A model generated the notes under the pieces. The model saw only the letters and a program-made list of their open reading frames with translations. It was not told the origin of the DNA and ran no database searches. Shown here piece after piece: positions 1-9,111 of a stretch of DNA of 64,000 nt. The stretch spans positions 1-64,000 of the forward strand of contig CAZHKZ010000002.1 of assembly GCA_964533055.1 (NCBI GenBank), written 5' to 3'. Source of the DNA: JACROF01 sp964533055. Lineage in GTDB: Bacteria; Patescibacteriota; Microgenomatia; Levybacterales; UBA12049. Positions within the stretch are counted from its first letter, which is position 1. The number at the start of each line of letters is the position of its first letter. Both the position numbers and the translations under genes were made by a program.

Positions 1-12
1 AAGAATGGCCAT

Positions 13-41
13 ATTGTAGCAAAAAAGAGGCTAAATGTCAA
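13..41 (-). promoter_or_regulatory. Strong sigma70-type promoter reading left out of the window
   Basis: On the minus strand, a perfect -35 TTGACA (36-41) is followed by a 17-nt spacer and -10 TACAAT (13-18). An extended TGC precedes the -10. Transcription would start around position 6 and leave the window, so the gene it drives is not seen. The match is the best promoter consensus in the window. The TGC-TACAAT form is the same as at 11719-11727. Confidence 0.7.
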
Positions 42-244
42 TACTATAGGGCTAAAATTACCTTAGTAACTCGTAGAGTACAGAGCACAGATTTGCATGC
101 GATTCATTGAGGAGGCTAGAATTTGCACCAGATATAGATTTATTGCATTTTTAGTCACATCAGTAGAGATTATTGCGCTGACGGCCTGGGCATATCTATT
201 TATTTTTGAATTTTTCTTAAGACGCCTATTCTAGGATTTTGTTG

Positions 245-250
245 TATAAT
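245..250 (+). promoter_or_regulatory. -10 TATAAT, 6 nt before GTG start (leaderless)
   Basis: A perfect TATAAT ends 6 nt before the GTG at 257, so the transcript would begin at or next to the start codon. No clear -35 is visible. The same spacing recurs at 2234, 11722, 32776 and 54253. Confidence 0.55.
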
Positions 251-256
251 CTTTCT

Positions 257-1018
257 GTGAACGATATTTTTCTCTCAGTTATCATTCCCTCATATGATGA
301 AATGGCCAATCTCCAAAAAGGCGTTTTAGATAAAGTAGATGCATTTCTCAAAAAGAAAAAGACCACCTATGAAGTAATTATTGTTGATGACGGCTCCAAG
401 GATGGAAGTGTAAAATTCGTCCAAGATTTTATAAAAAATCATAAGAACTTTAGACTTCTTGAGAACTCACATATGGGCAAAGCTGGTGCAGTTACTTCTG
501 GGATGCTTGAGGCAAAAGGAGAGTATAGACTCTTTACTGATATGGATCAGGCGACTCCAATTGAGGAGATAGATACGTTGCTTCCACTTTTTGATCAGGG
601 ATGCGATGTTGTTGTAGGCTCAAGAAGCAATAAAAGGAAAGGATCGCCCTTCATCAGGCTTTTTATCTCACGAGCTAATATGATTCTTCGAAAATTGATA
701 GTTGGGCTTAAAGATATTGATGATACGCAGTGTGGCTTTAAGATGTTTCGAGGAGAAGTTGCACAAGTTCTCTTTACTAAAGTGAAAAAAATTCACAATG
801 GATTTAAGACGATTAGTGGCTCCAATGTTACTGCAGGATTTGATGTTGAGCTTCTTTTTATTGCTGAACAGTATGGATACAAGATCAAAGAGGTCTCAGT
901 CCCGTGGCTGTATGTTGAGACTCGCAGAGTGAGTCCAGTTACTGATTCGATACAAGGGTTTATGGAGTTGCTTAGGATTAAAAGAAATTCCCTTTCTGGT
1001 CTCTACTCCAAATCATGA
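257..1018 (+). CDS. GT2 glycosyltransferase, ALG5/DPM1-like polyprenyl-phosphate sugar synthase
   Basis: Cytoplasmic family 2 glycosyltransferase of 253 residues, probably moving a hexose from a nucleotide sugar to polyprenyl phosphate. Visible motifs are VDDGS at about residues 43-47, the metal-binding DMD at about 95-97 and DTQCGFKMF at about 155-163; the last is a hallmark of the ALG5/dolichyl-phosphate glucosyltransferase branch. There is no C-terminal membrane domain. The GTG at 257 is preferred to the TTG at 239, because a TATAAT ends 6 nt before the GTG and would lie inside the longer reading frame. The stop overlaps the next start (ATGA), so the product is likely coupled to the membrane transferase that follows and may supply its donor (inference). 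Confidence 0.9.
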   Translation: MNDIFLSVIIPSYDEMANLQKGVLDKVDAFLKKKKTTYEVIIVDDGSKDGSVKFVQDFIKNHKNFRLLENSHMGKAGAVTSGMLEAKGEYRLFTDMDQATPIEEIDTLLPLFDQGCDVVVGSRSNKRKGSPFIRLFISRANMILRKLIVGLKDIDDTQCGFKMFRGEVAQVLFTKVKKIHNGFKTISGSNVTAGFDVELLFIAEQYGYKIKEVSVPWLYVETRRVSPVTDSIQGFMELLRIKRNSLSGLYSKS

Positions 1019-2196
1019 AAGAACATAGAGAAAAGAATCCAATTTCTAGATTATTCCTTTGTATCTATTTCTTTTTCATACTTTTTCTTTTTGCTTTTTC
1101 TTATACCCAAGTTGATCTAGGCCTGACGCTTACTAGAGCATCAATTTTTTCTGATATTCAAAAGGCATTTCAATATATTGGTTATTTTAATCGACCACTC
1201 TCGACAGCTTTATTTGTACTTTGTATAGGTGGGCTATTTGGATGTTATCTTTATTTACTCAAATATTCAAAAAATATTTCGCGCAAAACAATCTGGATAT
1301 TAATTTTGATCACAACAGGTATTTTAGCTTTTTCATACAACGCATTTTCCTATGATCTCTTTAATTATATTTTTGATGCAAAAATAGTTACACATTATGG
1401 TTTGAATCCATATGTTCACAAAGCGTTAGATTTTCCAGGTGAGCCAATGCTCTCATTTATGCATTGGACGCATAGGGTCTATCCCTATGGGCCACTTTGG
1501 CTTGGTTTGTCGATACCTCTGTCATATCTTGGGTCCAATATCTTTATCGTCACTTTTTTCCTCTTTAAAATATTTATCGCAGGAGCATATCTTTTGACTG
1601 TTTATTTCATTGAGAAAGTGAGCGAAAGAATAAATAATAATACAGGTTCTCTTCCTGTTATTCTTTTTGCATTTAGTCCGTTTGTGCTCGTTGAATCGCT
1701 CGTCTCATCACATAATGATATTGTCATGATGGCGCTTTGTATGGCTGGTATCTATCTTCTCATCTCGCAAAAATTTGCTCAGGCATTTTTATTGGTTGTA
1801 TTGTCTGCAGCAGTTAAGTATGCGACAGCAGTGCTCTTGCCGCTAATGCTTATCTTGTGGATGGCTTCTAGTAAGAGAATAACGCTAGAATGGTCAAAAT
1901 TACTCCCTATTTTTTCGCTCGCACTACTTTTTACTGTTGGAGCGGCGACTCTTCAGTCTGGCAATTTTCAGCCTTGGTATCTTTTGTTCGTCATGCCGAT
2001 GTTTGTACTATGTTCTACAAAGAGATATCTCATAGTCCCACTTGTTGTTATTTCTATTGGGGCACTGGCAATGTATATTCCGTATCTCTATCTTGGCAAT
2101 GAGAGCTACAGCATTACCTATCTATTGCCCATAATTACTATTTTAACTGCCATAATAAGCTTCGTGTCTGGCATCATTCTTTATAGATTCAAATAG
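1015..2196 (+). CDS. GT-C membrane glycosyltransferase, GT87/MptB-like
   Basis: Integral membrane protein of 393 residues with about ten hydrophobic segments. The first extracytoplasmic loop carries SYDLFNYIFDAKI followed by GLNPYV and a YPYGPLWLG stretch, an arrangement seen in polyprenol-phosphate-mannose dependent transferases of the GT87/MptB type. It would transfer a sugar from a polyprenyl phosphate on the outer face of the membrane. It overlaps the upstream GT2 by 4 nt, which suggests translational coupling and a donor-synthase/transferase pair. The exact sugar cannot be read from the sequence. A 49-nt gap with a new promoter follows. Confidence 0.8.
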   Translation: MKEHREKNPISRLFLCIYFFFILFLFAFSYTQVDLGLTLTRASIFSDIQKAFQYIGYFNRPLSTALFVLCIGGLFGCYLYLLKYSKNISRKTIWILILITTGILAFSYNAFSYDLFNYIFDAKIVTHYGLNPYVHKALDFPGEPMLSFMHWTHRVYPYGPLWLGLSIPLSYLGSNIFIVTFFLFKIFIAGAYLLTVYFIEKVSERINNNTGSLPVILFAFSPFVLVESLVSSHNDIVMMALCMAGIYLLISQKFAQAFLLVVLSAAVKYATAVLLPLMLILWMASSKRITLEWSKLLPIFSLALLFTVGAATLQSGNFQPWYLLFVMPMFVLCSTKRYLIVPLVVISIGALAMYIPYLYLGNESYSITYLLPIITILTAIISFVSGIILYRFK

Positions 2197-2199
2197 GTG

Positions 2200-2233
2200 G
2201 TTGATACGCTTGCGCCACGTGTGCTGAGTCAAC
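2200..2233. repeat. Inverted repeat GTTGA...TCAAC spanning the -35
   Basis: GTTGA (2200-2204) and TCAAC (2229-2233) form a perfect 5-bp inverted repeat that encloses the -35 hexamer and abuts the -10 of the promoter for the 2246 gene. It could be a small operator or part of a weak terminator of the preceding unit. The stem is short, so chance is possible. Confidence 0.25.
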
Positions 2234-2239
2234 TATACT
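2210..2239 (+). promoter_or_regulatory. Promoter TTGCGC-18-TATACT, leaderless for the 2246 gene
   Basis: -35 TTGCGC at 2210-2215, 18-nt spacer, -10 TATACT at 2234-2239, then exactly 6 nt to the ATG at 2246. It lies in one of the few real gaps of the window. No Shine-Dalgarno sequence is present, in keeping with a leaderless mRNA. Confidence 0.6.
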
Positions 2240-2245
2240 TTTTAT

Positions 2246-3757
2246 ATGAAATTCTTGCGTACTTATAAGCTTGAGATCGTAATTAGTATTTTATTAATTG
2301 CAATCTATTTTGCAACTCGTATTCTTACAATTCTGCAGGTTCCTATATTTACTGATGAAGCAATCTATTTGCGCTGGACGCAAATAGCTTCGCAAGACTC
2401 TAATTGGCGATATATATCACTCACTGATGGAAAGCAGCCACTATATATTTGGCTAGCGATTATCTCAATGAAGTTTATTGCTGATCCACTGGTTGCAGGA
2501 AGAGTGGTGTCTGTTGCAGCAGGTTTTATGACAGTAATAGGATTATTTTTCCTAGGGAAAGATGTCTTTAAAAGTAAGTGGGTAGGTATCTTATCAGGAG
2601 CACTTTATGTTTTCTTCCCTTTCTCGCTTGTCTATGATCGATTGGCTCTTTATGATAGTTTAGTTGGAACATTTGCGGTATGGGCCCTCTATTTCTCAGT
2701 TCGTTTCGTGCGAAAGACGAATCTAGAAAATGCATTTATCCTAGGGTTTGTAGCCGGTGGTGCTGTACTTAATAAATCAAGTGGATTTTTTACAATCTAT
2801 CTTCTTCCATTCGGATTGCTACTTTTTGATTTTACTCAAAAAAAGGCAGTGAGAAAACTATTTTCCTTCGGGATCTATAGCTTTGTTGCGGTAGTTCTTA
2901 CGTATGCGATCTATTCAATACTTCGTCTCTCACCTTACTTTTATATCATCGCTCAAAAAGATGCGATTTTTGTCTATCCGATCTCGGAGTGGTTGACTCA
3001 TCCTTTTGCCTATCTTTGGTCAAATTCCACAGCTCTGCTTGATTGGTTGATGCGCTATGTTGGGCTTCCAATCCTTCTTTTTGCACTCGGTTCTGTTTTC
3101 ATTACTAAGACATATTGGAAAGAGAAGTTACTTTTCCTTATTTGGTTTCTAGCACCATTTGCTGCTCTAGCGCTTTTTGGCAGAACAATTTATCCAAGAT
3201 ATATCCTTTTCATGAGTCTTCCATTGCTCGTTCTAGCCTCTTATTCAGCCATTGAGCTTATGAAAAGAGCAAGAAATATTTACGGAAAAGTAGGTATCGT
3301 ATTTGGGCTAGGAATATTCTCAGTTGTTGCCTCTATAATGATCTTAAAAGATCCTGTGCATTCCCTGATGCCTCGGTCAGACGTTGCCCAGTTGATCTCA
3401 GGTTGGCCATCTGGGAAAGGAGTTAATGAATCAATTAGCTTTTTTAGAGAACAAGCCTCGCATGAAAAGATTTTTATAGGGACCGGTGGAACTTTTGGCC
3501 TACTTCCATTTGCATATGAAATTTATTTAATAAAGGATCCCCAGATCACGATTCAAGGCTATTGGCCAATTGATAATGCATTTAGAGATGATCTTCTGGA
3601 GAAGGCAAAGACCATGAAGACGTTCGTTGTTTTTTATCAAGATTGCCCAGGATGTCCTGGGACCGGAATTGCACCTAAGGATTGGAATTTGAAGAAAGTA
3701 CTTCAGGTTAGAAAGGATGATATGAAATCGTTCTACACTGTATACCAAGTCTTATAA
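2246..3757 (+). CDS. GT39/PMT_2-type membrane glycosyltransferase
   Basis: Membrane protein of 503 residues, first of a long plus-strand unit. After TM1 the first loop carries FTDEAIYLRW at about residues 36-45 and then GKQPLYIWL; the acidic DE pair in this loop is the catalytic signature of the ArnT/PMT_2 group of GT39. About ten to twelve membrane segments follow and the last roughly 110 residues are soluble, with a CPGCPG motif. It should use a polyprenyl-phosphate sugar to modify a lipid, glycan or protein outside the membrane. The start is fixed by the promoter 6 nt upstream. The next gene begins 2 nt after its stop. Confidence 0.85.
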   Translation: MKFLRTYKLEIVISILLIAIYFATRILTILQVPIFTDEAIYLRWTQIASQDSNWRYISLTDGKQPLYIWLAIISMKFIADPLVAGRVVSVAAGFMTVIGLFFLGKDVFKSKWVGILSGALYVFFPFSLVYDRLALYDSLVGTFAVWALYFSVRFVRKTNLENAFILGFVAGGAVLNKSSGFFTIYLLPFGLLLFDFTQKKAVRKLFSFGIYSFVAVVLTYAIYSILRLSPYFYIIAQKDAIFVYPISEWLTHPFAYLWSNSTALLDWLMRYVGLPILLFALGSVFITKTYWKEKLLFLIWFLAPFAALALFGRTIYPRYILFMSLPLLVLASYSAIELMKRARNIYGKVGIVFGLGIFSVVASIMILKDPVHSLMPRSDVAQLISGWPSGKGVNESISFFREQASHEKIFIGTGGTFGLLPFAYEIYLIKDPQITIQGYWPIDNAFRDDLLEKAKTMKTFVVFYQDCPGCPGTGIAPKDWNLKKVLQVRKDDMKSFYTVYQVL

Positions 3758-3759
3758 AT

Positions 3760-5283
3760 ATGAAGAGAACTATCCTCTCCATACTCCTGATTGTTTTATT
3801 AACCTTCCCAGCGATTATTAGCTTCTTTCATCCTGGTTTTATGGTCACAGATGATGGTGGCTGGATGGTGATTCGACTAGCTGCTTTTTATGATGCGATA
3901 AGAGATGGTCAATTTCCAGTTCGTTGGGTAGATACGTTAAATTTTGGGTATGGGTATCCAGTGACAAATTTTCTTTATCCTGCATATCTTTATTTAGGTG
4001 TTCCGCTTGTGATACTAACGTCCCAGTTTGTTCTGACGATCAAGCTTCTTTTTATCGCATCTATTATTGTTGGGCCAATTGGTATGTTCCTCTGGTTGTC
4101 ACAAAAATTTAGTAGGTTTATCAGTATTATTGCAGCTTTAATTTTTGCATATATTCCTTACCATCTTTTTAACGTAACAGTGAGAGGTTCACTTGGCGAG
4201 ACACTTTTTCTCGGTGTGGTCCCATTTCTTTTCTGGTCAATTGATGCCAAGAGAAAATTTTTAATGAGTATACTAATTGCCATTCTTCTGTTGTCTCACA
4301 ATACTCTAGCGTTGCTTTTTATGCCTGTAATTATTCTATACTGCATAGTCATCAAGGGAGATCTTCGTTCAAAAAGGAAAGAATTTTTCACACCATTTAT
4401 ACTCGGAGGGGGTGCCTCTCTTTTTTTCTGGATACCTGCATTATTTGATCTCAGTTCCACAAGATTTTTTCAAGTGAGCATATCTGAATACTCAGAGTAT
4501 TTCACAAACATATCAGTACTTGGGGTAGTGCCGATAATTATCTTGTTGGGATCAATAATCGTATTTCTCAAGAATAAAAAAAGAAAAGTTGTTTCAATAG
4601 AGGGGTTATTTCTTATCTCAGGCACCTTTTCAGTTTTTATGGCAACTTCGCTATCTCAAATTTTGTGGAAGATTCTTCCCGTATCATTCATCCAATTCCC
4701 GTTTAGGTTTTTGTCACTTAGTGTCGTAGTAGTTGCATATCTTTTCGCTCAACTTTTTTCTGAAATTCGCTTTGGTAAAGTCTTGGCAATTGTATCGCTA
4801 GTTGTCCTTGTAGCGTTGTCCAGAGACTATATATATCCACGGTCGTACTCAGAAGCACTGGATGAGACATACTCAACCAATCAAGCTACAACTACTATTA
4901 AAAATGAATATATGCCAAAAGATGTAACCGTTGATCCAATTAAAAGATCAGAATCTAGCGGAGTGTTGAAAAATGGGATTGTAACTCAGCTTGTTCGATC
5001 TTCAAATAAATATGACGTGTCAGTTGTTGCAAAAGAAGCATCGCTACTAAGTATTGAGCAGCTTTATTTTCCAGGATGGACTGTGGAAGTTGATAATAAG
5101 CCAGTAACGATGGGCATTGAGCATGGATCAGGGAAAATGCAGGTACAGATGCCTTCTGGTGAGCATACTGCTTCGTTTCGATTTGGGGAGACTCCGCTAA
5201 GACTTCTCTCAAACCTGGCTTCACTTTTATCAGTGATGCTAATGGTTTGGATCTATGGCGTAAAAAGATATGCAAAAAATTAA
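3760..5283 (+). CDS. PTPS-related (PF10131-like) GT-C membrane protein, copy 1
   Basis: Protein of 507 residues with about ten to eleven membrane segments. The first loop has DDGGW, then GQFPVRWVD and GYGYPVTNFLYP; this GxFPVRW...GYGYP signature marks the '6-pyruvoyl-tetrahydropterin synthase-related' membrane family, which despite its name looks like a GT-C glycosyltransferase. The extracytoplasmic tail has YFPGW and a PSGEH turn before a last membrane helix at about 480-500, a beta-rich module shared with four or more other genes here. It overlaps the 5270 paralogue by 14 nt. Substrate unknown. Confidence 0.85.
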   Translation: MKRTILSILLIVLLTFPAIISFFHPGFMVTDDGGWMVIRLAAFYDAIRDGQFPVRWVDTLNFGYGYPVTNFLYPAYLYLGVPLVILTSQFVLTIKLLFIASIIVGPIGMFLWLSQKFSRFISIIAALIFAYIPYHLFNVTVRGSLGETLFLGVVPFLFWSIDAKRKFLMSILIAILLLSHNTLALLFMPVIILYCIVIKGDLRSKRKEFFTPFILGGGASLFFWIPALFDLSSTRFFQVSISEYSEYFTNISVLGVVPIIILLGSIIVFLKNKKRKVVSIEGLFLISGTFSVFMATSLSQILWKILPVSFIQFPFRFLSLSVVVVAYLFAQLFSEIRFGKVLAIVSLVVLVALSRDYIYPRSYSEALDETYSTNQATTTIKNEYMPKDVTVDPIKRSESSGVLKNGIVTQLVRSSNKYDVSVVAKEASLLSIEQLYFPGWTVEVDNKPVTMGIEHGSGKMQVQMPSGEHTASFRFGETPLRLLSNLASLLSVMLMVWIYGVKRYAKN

Positions 5284-6937
5284 AAGATCTATTTTCCTAG
5301 TTGTTGTAATACTTATTTCATTCATTTGTATTACTCCATTTTTTCATGAGGGATTTTTTCCAGTTCATGATAACACACAGGTGGCAAGAGTTTTTCAGAT
5401 GTACCAGTCGCTAAGTGATGGTCAGTTCCCTGTTCGCTGGGTGAGTGATTTGGGATATGGATATGGATATCCAATTTTTACTTTCTATGCACCGCTTGCT
5501 TACTATGTTGGTGCACTTGGCATGATAGTGGGGCTTACAGCATTAGTGGCGACAAAGGTAATGATTGGCACTGGATTTGTTTTGGCAGGAGTTAGCATGT
5601 ATTTCCTAGCGCGTGAGTTCTGGGGGAAGAGAGGCGGACTTATAGCAGGAGTTCTTTATGTGCTCGCTCCATATCATGGCGTAAACGTCTATGTTCGTGG
5701 TGCAATATCTGAGATGTGGGCGTATGCATTCATCCCACTAGCGTTTTATGGTATTTGGAAATTTAGTCAAACAAGGTCCAGATTATCTTTTGTGCTCGGG
5801 TCAATTGGAGTGGCTGGCATAGTACTCTCACATAATCTAACTGCAATGATGCTCCTGCCGTTTCTTTTTCTACTCGGATGCTCTCTTATAGTCACTCACA
5901 GAAAAAAAGGCATTAGGGCACTTGTTCCGCTGGGAATAGTTGTGACTGGTCTTCTTTTGAGTGCTTTTTATTGGCTTCCTGCAATCACAGAGCTAGGGCT
6001 GACAAATGTTGCTTCTCAGGTAGGGGGAGGGTCGATGTATAAAGATCATTTTGTCTGCTTATCTCAGCTTATCTCATCTCCCGCTGGTTTTGGTGGCTCG
6101 GCGCCAGGATGCGTAGATGGAATTTCACTTCAGTTAGGTAAGTTGCACATTTTGCTTCTAGTTATTTCGCTTGGAATAACTTTTATGCTTGGACGTAGAA
6201 AAAATCTCCTCATTCCACTTTTATCTGCTCAAGCGCTGGCAGTGATCGGTATATTTCTTATGCTTGAAGCATCAAAGCCTATCTGGGATCTCCTCTCACC
6301 TATGGAGTATTTTCAATTTCCTTGGAGATTTCAGACACTTTTTCTCCTAGGCTCATCATTTGCAGCAGGTTCGATTTTTGAACTAAAGCTAAAAGCTGTG
6401 AAGGGGAGTGTGCTTATTTCATCCATAGGCCTGATAGCTATTAGTATTGGATCAATTATCCTATATCAAAAATTTTTCATTCCCCAATCCTACAAAAGTG
6501 ATGCTATTAGACAGGGTGAAAGTCAGTATGTTCGAGAGGTGACGTCGAGGATATCAGATGAATATATGACCAAGGATTTTGCTAGGCCAAAGAAAGGTAG
6601 TTTTGTCCTCACTTCATTTCCTCAGGCCACTGGCCTGACAGTTACTAATGTTTCTGAAACATCTAGACAAAAGAAGGCAAAGATCACTACTTCTAGTAAC
6701 GTTGAGTATACGACAAATATTGCGTATTTCCCTGCTTGGTCTGGGAAAATTGATAATGTGCCTGTAAAGACATATTCACACGAGGGAAGGGTGGCATTTG
6801 TCTTGCCAAAAGGAGCTTCGACAGTTCAGATTGATTATCAATCCACTCTAATAGAATTAGTTGGAAATGGTGTTTCAATTGGTGGCATTTGTATTCTTGC
6901 TGTTGCTATAATAGCCATGAAGAAGAGAAAAAAGTAG
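5270..6937 (+). CDS. PTPS-related GT-C membrane protein, copy 2
   Basis: Protein of 555 residues and tandem paralogue of the preceding gene. The first loop carries PVHDNTQVARVF, GQFPVRWVSDL and YGYGYPIFTFY; the HD pair is the expected acidic site of this family. It has about eleven membrane helices, then a beta-rich extracytoplasmic tail with YFPAW and LPKGAS, and a terminal helix ending in KKRKK. The 14-nt overlap with the upstream gene implies co-translation. The two copies diverge strongly outside the loop motifs, so they probably act on different donors or acceptors (inference). Confidence 0.88.
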   Translation: MQKIKRSIFLVVVILISFICITPFFHEGFFPVHDNTQVARVFQMYQSLSDGQFPVRWVSDLGYGYGYPIFTFYAPLAYYVGALGMIVGLTALVATKVMIGTGFVLAGVSMYFLAREFWGKRGGLIAGVLYVLAPYHGVNVYVRGAISEMWAYAFIPLAFYGIWKFSQTRSRLSFVLGSIGVAGIVLSHNLTAMMLLPFLFLLGCSLIVTHRKKGIRALVPLGIVVTGLLLSAFYWLPAITELGLTNVASQVGGGSMYKDHFVCLSQLISSPAGFGGSAPGCVDGISLQLGKLHILLLVISLGITFMLGRRKNLLIPLLSAQALAVIGIFLMLEASKPIWDLLSPMEYFQFPWRFQTLFLLGSSFAAGSIFELKLKAVKGSVLISSIGLIAISIGSIILYQKFFIPQSYKSDAIRQGESQYVREVTSRISDEYMTKDFARPKKGSFVLTSFPQATGLTVTNVSETSRQKKAKITTSSNVEYTTNIAYFPAWSGKIDNVPVKTYSHEGRVAFVLPKGASTVQIDYQSTLIELVGNGVSIGGICILAVAIIAMKKRKK

Positions 6938-6938
6938 T

Positions 6939-7655
6939 ATGACCAAACTTCCAGAACTCTCCATATTCTTTCCCTTTTGGAATGAAGAAAAAAATATTGA
7001 AAAAGTAGTACTTTCTGCAATTGAGGTAGCTCCAACGGTGGCACAGAAGTGGGAAATCTTACTTATCGATGATGGATCAGTAGATAAAACTCTAGAGAAA
7101 GCAAATCAGATTAAGGATAAATATAAAAACATTAGTATTATCACCCACCAACCAAATAGGGGATATGGCGCAGCTCTTAAGTCTGGTTTTGAAAATTCAG
7201 TCTATGATTATGTAGTTTTTGTTGATGGTGATCTCCAGTTCGATTTCAGTCAAATAGACAGATTTGTGGAGGCGATTGAGGATGCTGATATTGTCATTGG
7301 TTTTAGAAAGAAAAGGCGAGATGAAAAGATCTTTAAGAGACTTCTTCTCATGAACTTATTAAAAATTTGGGATCTGATTCTTTTTGGGTTCTATTACAGA
7401 GATATTGATTGTGGCTTTAAGATGTTTAGGCGTTCAGCACTCGAGGCAATTGGACCACTACGCTCAGAAGGAGCAATGGTAACTACAGAAATTCTTGCGA
7501 AATCTAAAAAGAAGGATTTGAAGATAAAACAGGTGGGTGTAGATCATTTTCCCAGAAAACATGGAAAGCAGACAGGAGCAAATCTTTTCGTTATCATTAG
7601 GGCAGTGCTAGAAAGTCTCACATTGTATTCAGATATTAAGAGTAAGCGTTTTTAA
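6939..7655 (+). CDS. GT2 glycosyltransferase, DPM1-like polyprenyl-phosphate sugar synthase
   Basis: Soluble GT2 enzyme of 238 residues. IDDGS lies at about residues 44-48, the nucleotide-binding VDGDLQ at about 94-99 and DIDCGFKMFRR at about 154-164, the pattern of dolichyl/polyprenyl-phosphate mannose synthases without a membrane anchor. It follows the two PTPS-related genes by 1 nt and probably makes their lipid-linked donor. The ATG at 6939 gives the usual family N-terminus, LSIFFPFWNEE. Confidence 0.9.
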   Translation: MTKLPELSIFFPFWNEEKNIEKVVLSAIEVAPTVAQKWEILLIDDGSVDKTLEKANQIKDKYKNISIITHQPNRGYGAALKSGFENSVYDYVVFVDGDLQFDFSQIDRFVEAIEDADIVIGFRKKRRDEKIFKRLLLMNLLKIWDLILFGFYYRDIDCGFKMFRRSALEAIGPLRSEGAMVTTEILAKSKKKDLKIKQVGVDHFPRKHGKQTGANLFVIIRAVLESLTLYSDIKSKRF

Positions 7656-7656
7656 T

Positions 7657-9111
7657 ATGCAAGAAATAGATATTGCCACAATCAAGAATCGCTCAATAAA
7701 GGGCGTATTCTCGCTCGTATCCCGTACTTTTATGATTCAATTGATTGGTCAGATTGTTACGTTTCTTCTTACAGTTTATTTAACTCCTGGTGACTATGGA
7801 CTTTTCTTTCTTGTTTCAACGGTGATGATTTTCTTTGCATATTTCTCAGATATTGGTCTTGCAGCAGCATTAATTCAAAAGAAAGATTCGTTAACAGATG
7901 AAGATTTGCGGACAACATTCACTATCCAACAAATACTTGTCATAACGGCTGTTGTAATTGGACTTTTAGCTACGCCTTTTGTCACAAAACTTTATCATTT
8001 AAATGATCAGGGATCTCAACTTTATATTGCACTAGTTGTGGCATTTTTCTTCTCATCTCTTAAAACAATTCCCTCTATCTTGCTTGAAAGGACGCTCCAA
8101 TTCAATAAGTTAGTCATCCCTGACATAGTTGAAACACTTGCATTTAATGTTTCAGCGCTTGTTCTCGCTATGAATGGGTTTGGAGTGAGTAGCTTCACCT
8201 ATGCTGTAGTGCTTCGTGGTGTGCTTGGACTCATAGCTGTTTATATTATTTCACCTTGGAAAATAAAGATTGGAATCTCAAGAAAAGCTGCAAAAGAGCT
8301 GATGTCATTTGGTATTCCTTTTCAAATTAATTCATTACTCGCGCTGGCAAAAGATAATCTATTTTTTCTCTATCTTGGTGCTGTTTTGCCGCCAGCAGCA
8401 CTTGGATACATTGGAGTCGCACAGAAGTGGGCATATATACCGCTTCGCTTGATCATGGACAATCTTATTAGAATTACCTTCCCATCTTTTTCTCGACTTG
8501 CACATAGTCCTGAATATCTAGGAAAAGCAATTGAGAAGACATTATTTAGCACCGCGTTTTTTATCTTTCCAGCAGTAACTGGAATGGTAATTCTTATGCC
8601 GCACTTTATGAGTGTTTTTCCTAAGTATCAGAAATGGGAGCCAGCTCTTGTTTCACTTACGTTTTTTGGAATAAACGCGATTCTCTCGTCAATTTCCACA
8701 CCTCTGACTAATGCACTAAATGCTATTGGAAAGATAAAGGTCACATTGTATCTGATGGTATTTTGGACAATAGCCACATGGGTGATTACTCCAACTATGA
8801 TTCATTTTTATGGGTTTAACGGAGTATCAATTGCATCTGCAATTATTGCGTTAAGTTTTGTTGGGGTTGTAATGCTTGTAAAACGGTTCATTGCCTTTTC
8901 AATATTTAAGATCATTTTATATCCGCTCATTGCCACAATTTGTATGGGAATAGCGCTGAGTGTTTTTGGAAATTACTTTATTACAAGCTATCTTACAATA
9001 TTCATTGGAATAGTTATTGGCGCACTAGTTTATTTTGCTGTAATGTATCTACTAGCATCAGCTATGATAAGAGCAGATATCCAGATGATAAAGGAGAATC
9101 TTAAAAAATAA
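7657..9111 (+). CDS. Oligosaccharide flippase, WzxC/TuaB-like
   Basis: Polytopic protein of 484 residues with about 12-14 membrane helices. The N-terminus (GDYGLFFLVSTVM, then DIGLAAALIQKK) matches the WzxC/TuaB branch of the MOP exporter superfamily, which flips undecaprenyl-diphosphate oligosaccharides across the membrane. Family length is usually 450-500, so it is intact. It sits between donor synthases and soluble glycosyltransferases, as expected for a Wzx-type pathway. Its stop TAA shares a base with the next ATG. A second, unrelated flippase occurs at 34811. Confidence 0.9.
   Translation: MQEIDIATIKNRSIKGVFSLVSRTFMIQLIGQIVTFLLTVYLTPGDYGLFFLVSTVMIFFAYFSDIGLAAALIQKKDSLTDEDLRTTFTIQQILVITAVVIGLLATPFVTKLYHLNDQGSQLYIALVVAFFFSSLKTIPSILLERTLQFNKLVIPDIVETLAFNVSALVLAMNGFGVSSFTYAVVLRGVLGLIAVYIISPWKIKIGISRKAAKELMSFGIPFQINSLLALAKDNLFFLYLGAVLPPAALGYIGVAQKWAYIPLRLIMDNLIRITFPSFSRLAHSPEYLGKAIEKTLFSTAFFIFPAVTGMVILMPHFMSVFPKYQKWEPALVSLTFFGINAILSSISTPLTNALNAIGKIKVTLYLMVFWTIATWVITPTMIHFYGFNGVSIASAIIALSFVGVVMLVKRFIAFSIFKIILYPLIATICMGIALSVFGNYFITSYLTIFIGIVIGALVYFAVMYLLASAMIRADIQMIKENLKK

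Larger units (their letters stand above)
1..256. other. Intergenic region at the left edge
   Basis: No convincing gene is visible in these 256 bases. Short open stretches exist in two plus frames at the very edge (stops at 64 and 108) and a 45-codon hydrophobic ORF runs 97-234 without a ribosome binding site. None has recognisable similarity. The region carries a strong minus-strand promoter (13-41) that points out of the window and a -10 element (245-250) for the first plus-strand gene. It is therefore best read as a divergent promoter region. Confidence 0.6.

Noticed and set aside
1..110. Open plus-strand frames ending at 64-66 and 108-110, possibly the tail of an upstream gene
   Set aside because: Two frames compete, neither has recognisable content, and a strong minus-strand promoter occupies 13-41.
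97..234. 45-codon hydrophobic ORF in the left intergenic region
   Set aside because: No ribosome binding site, no recognisable family and it ends just before the promoter of the first gene; chance in AT-rich DNA is as likely.
4955..5275. 106-codon open frame on the minus strand
   Set aside because: It lies wholly inside the 3760 PTPS-related gene, has no family features and is a shadow of that coding sequence.
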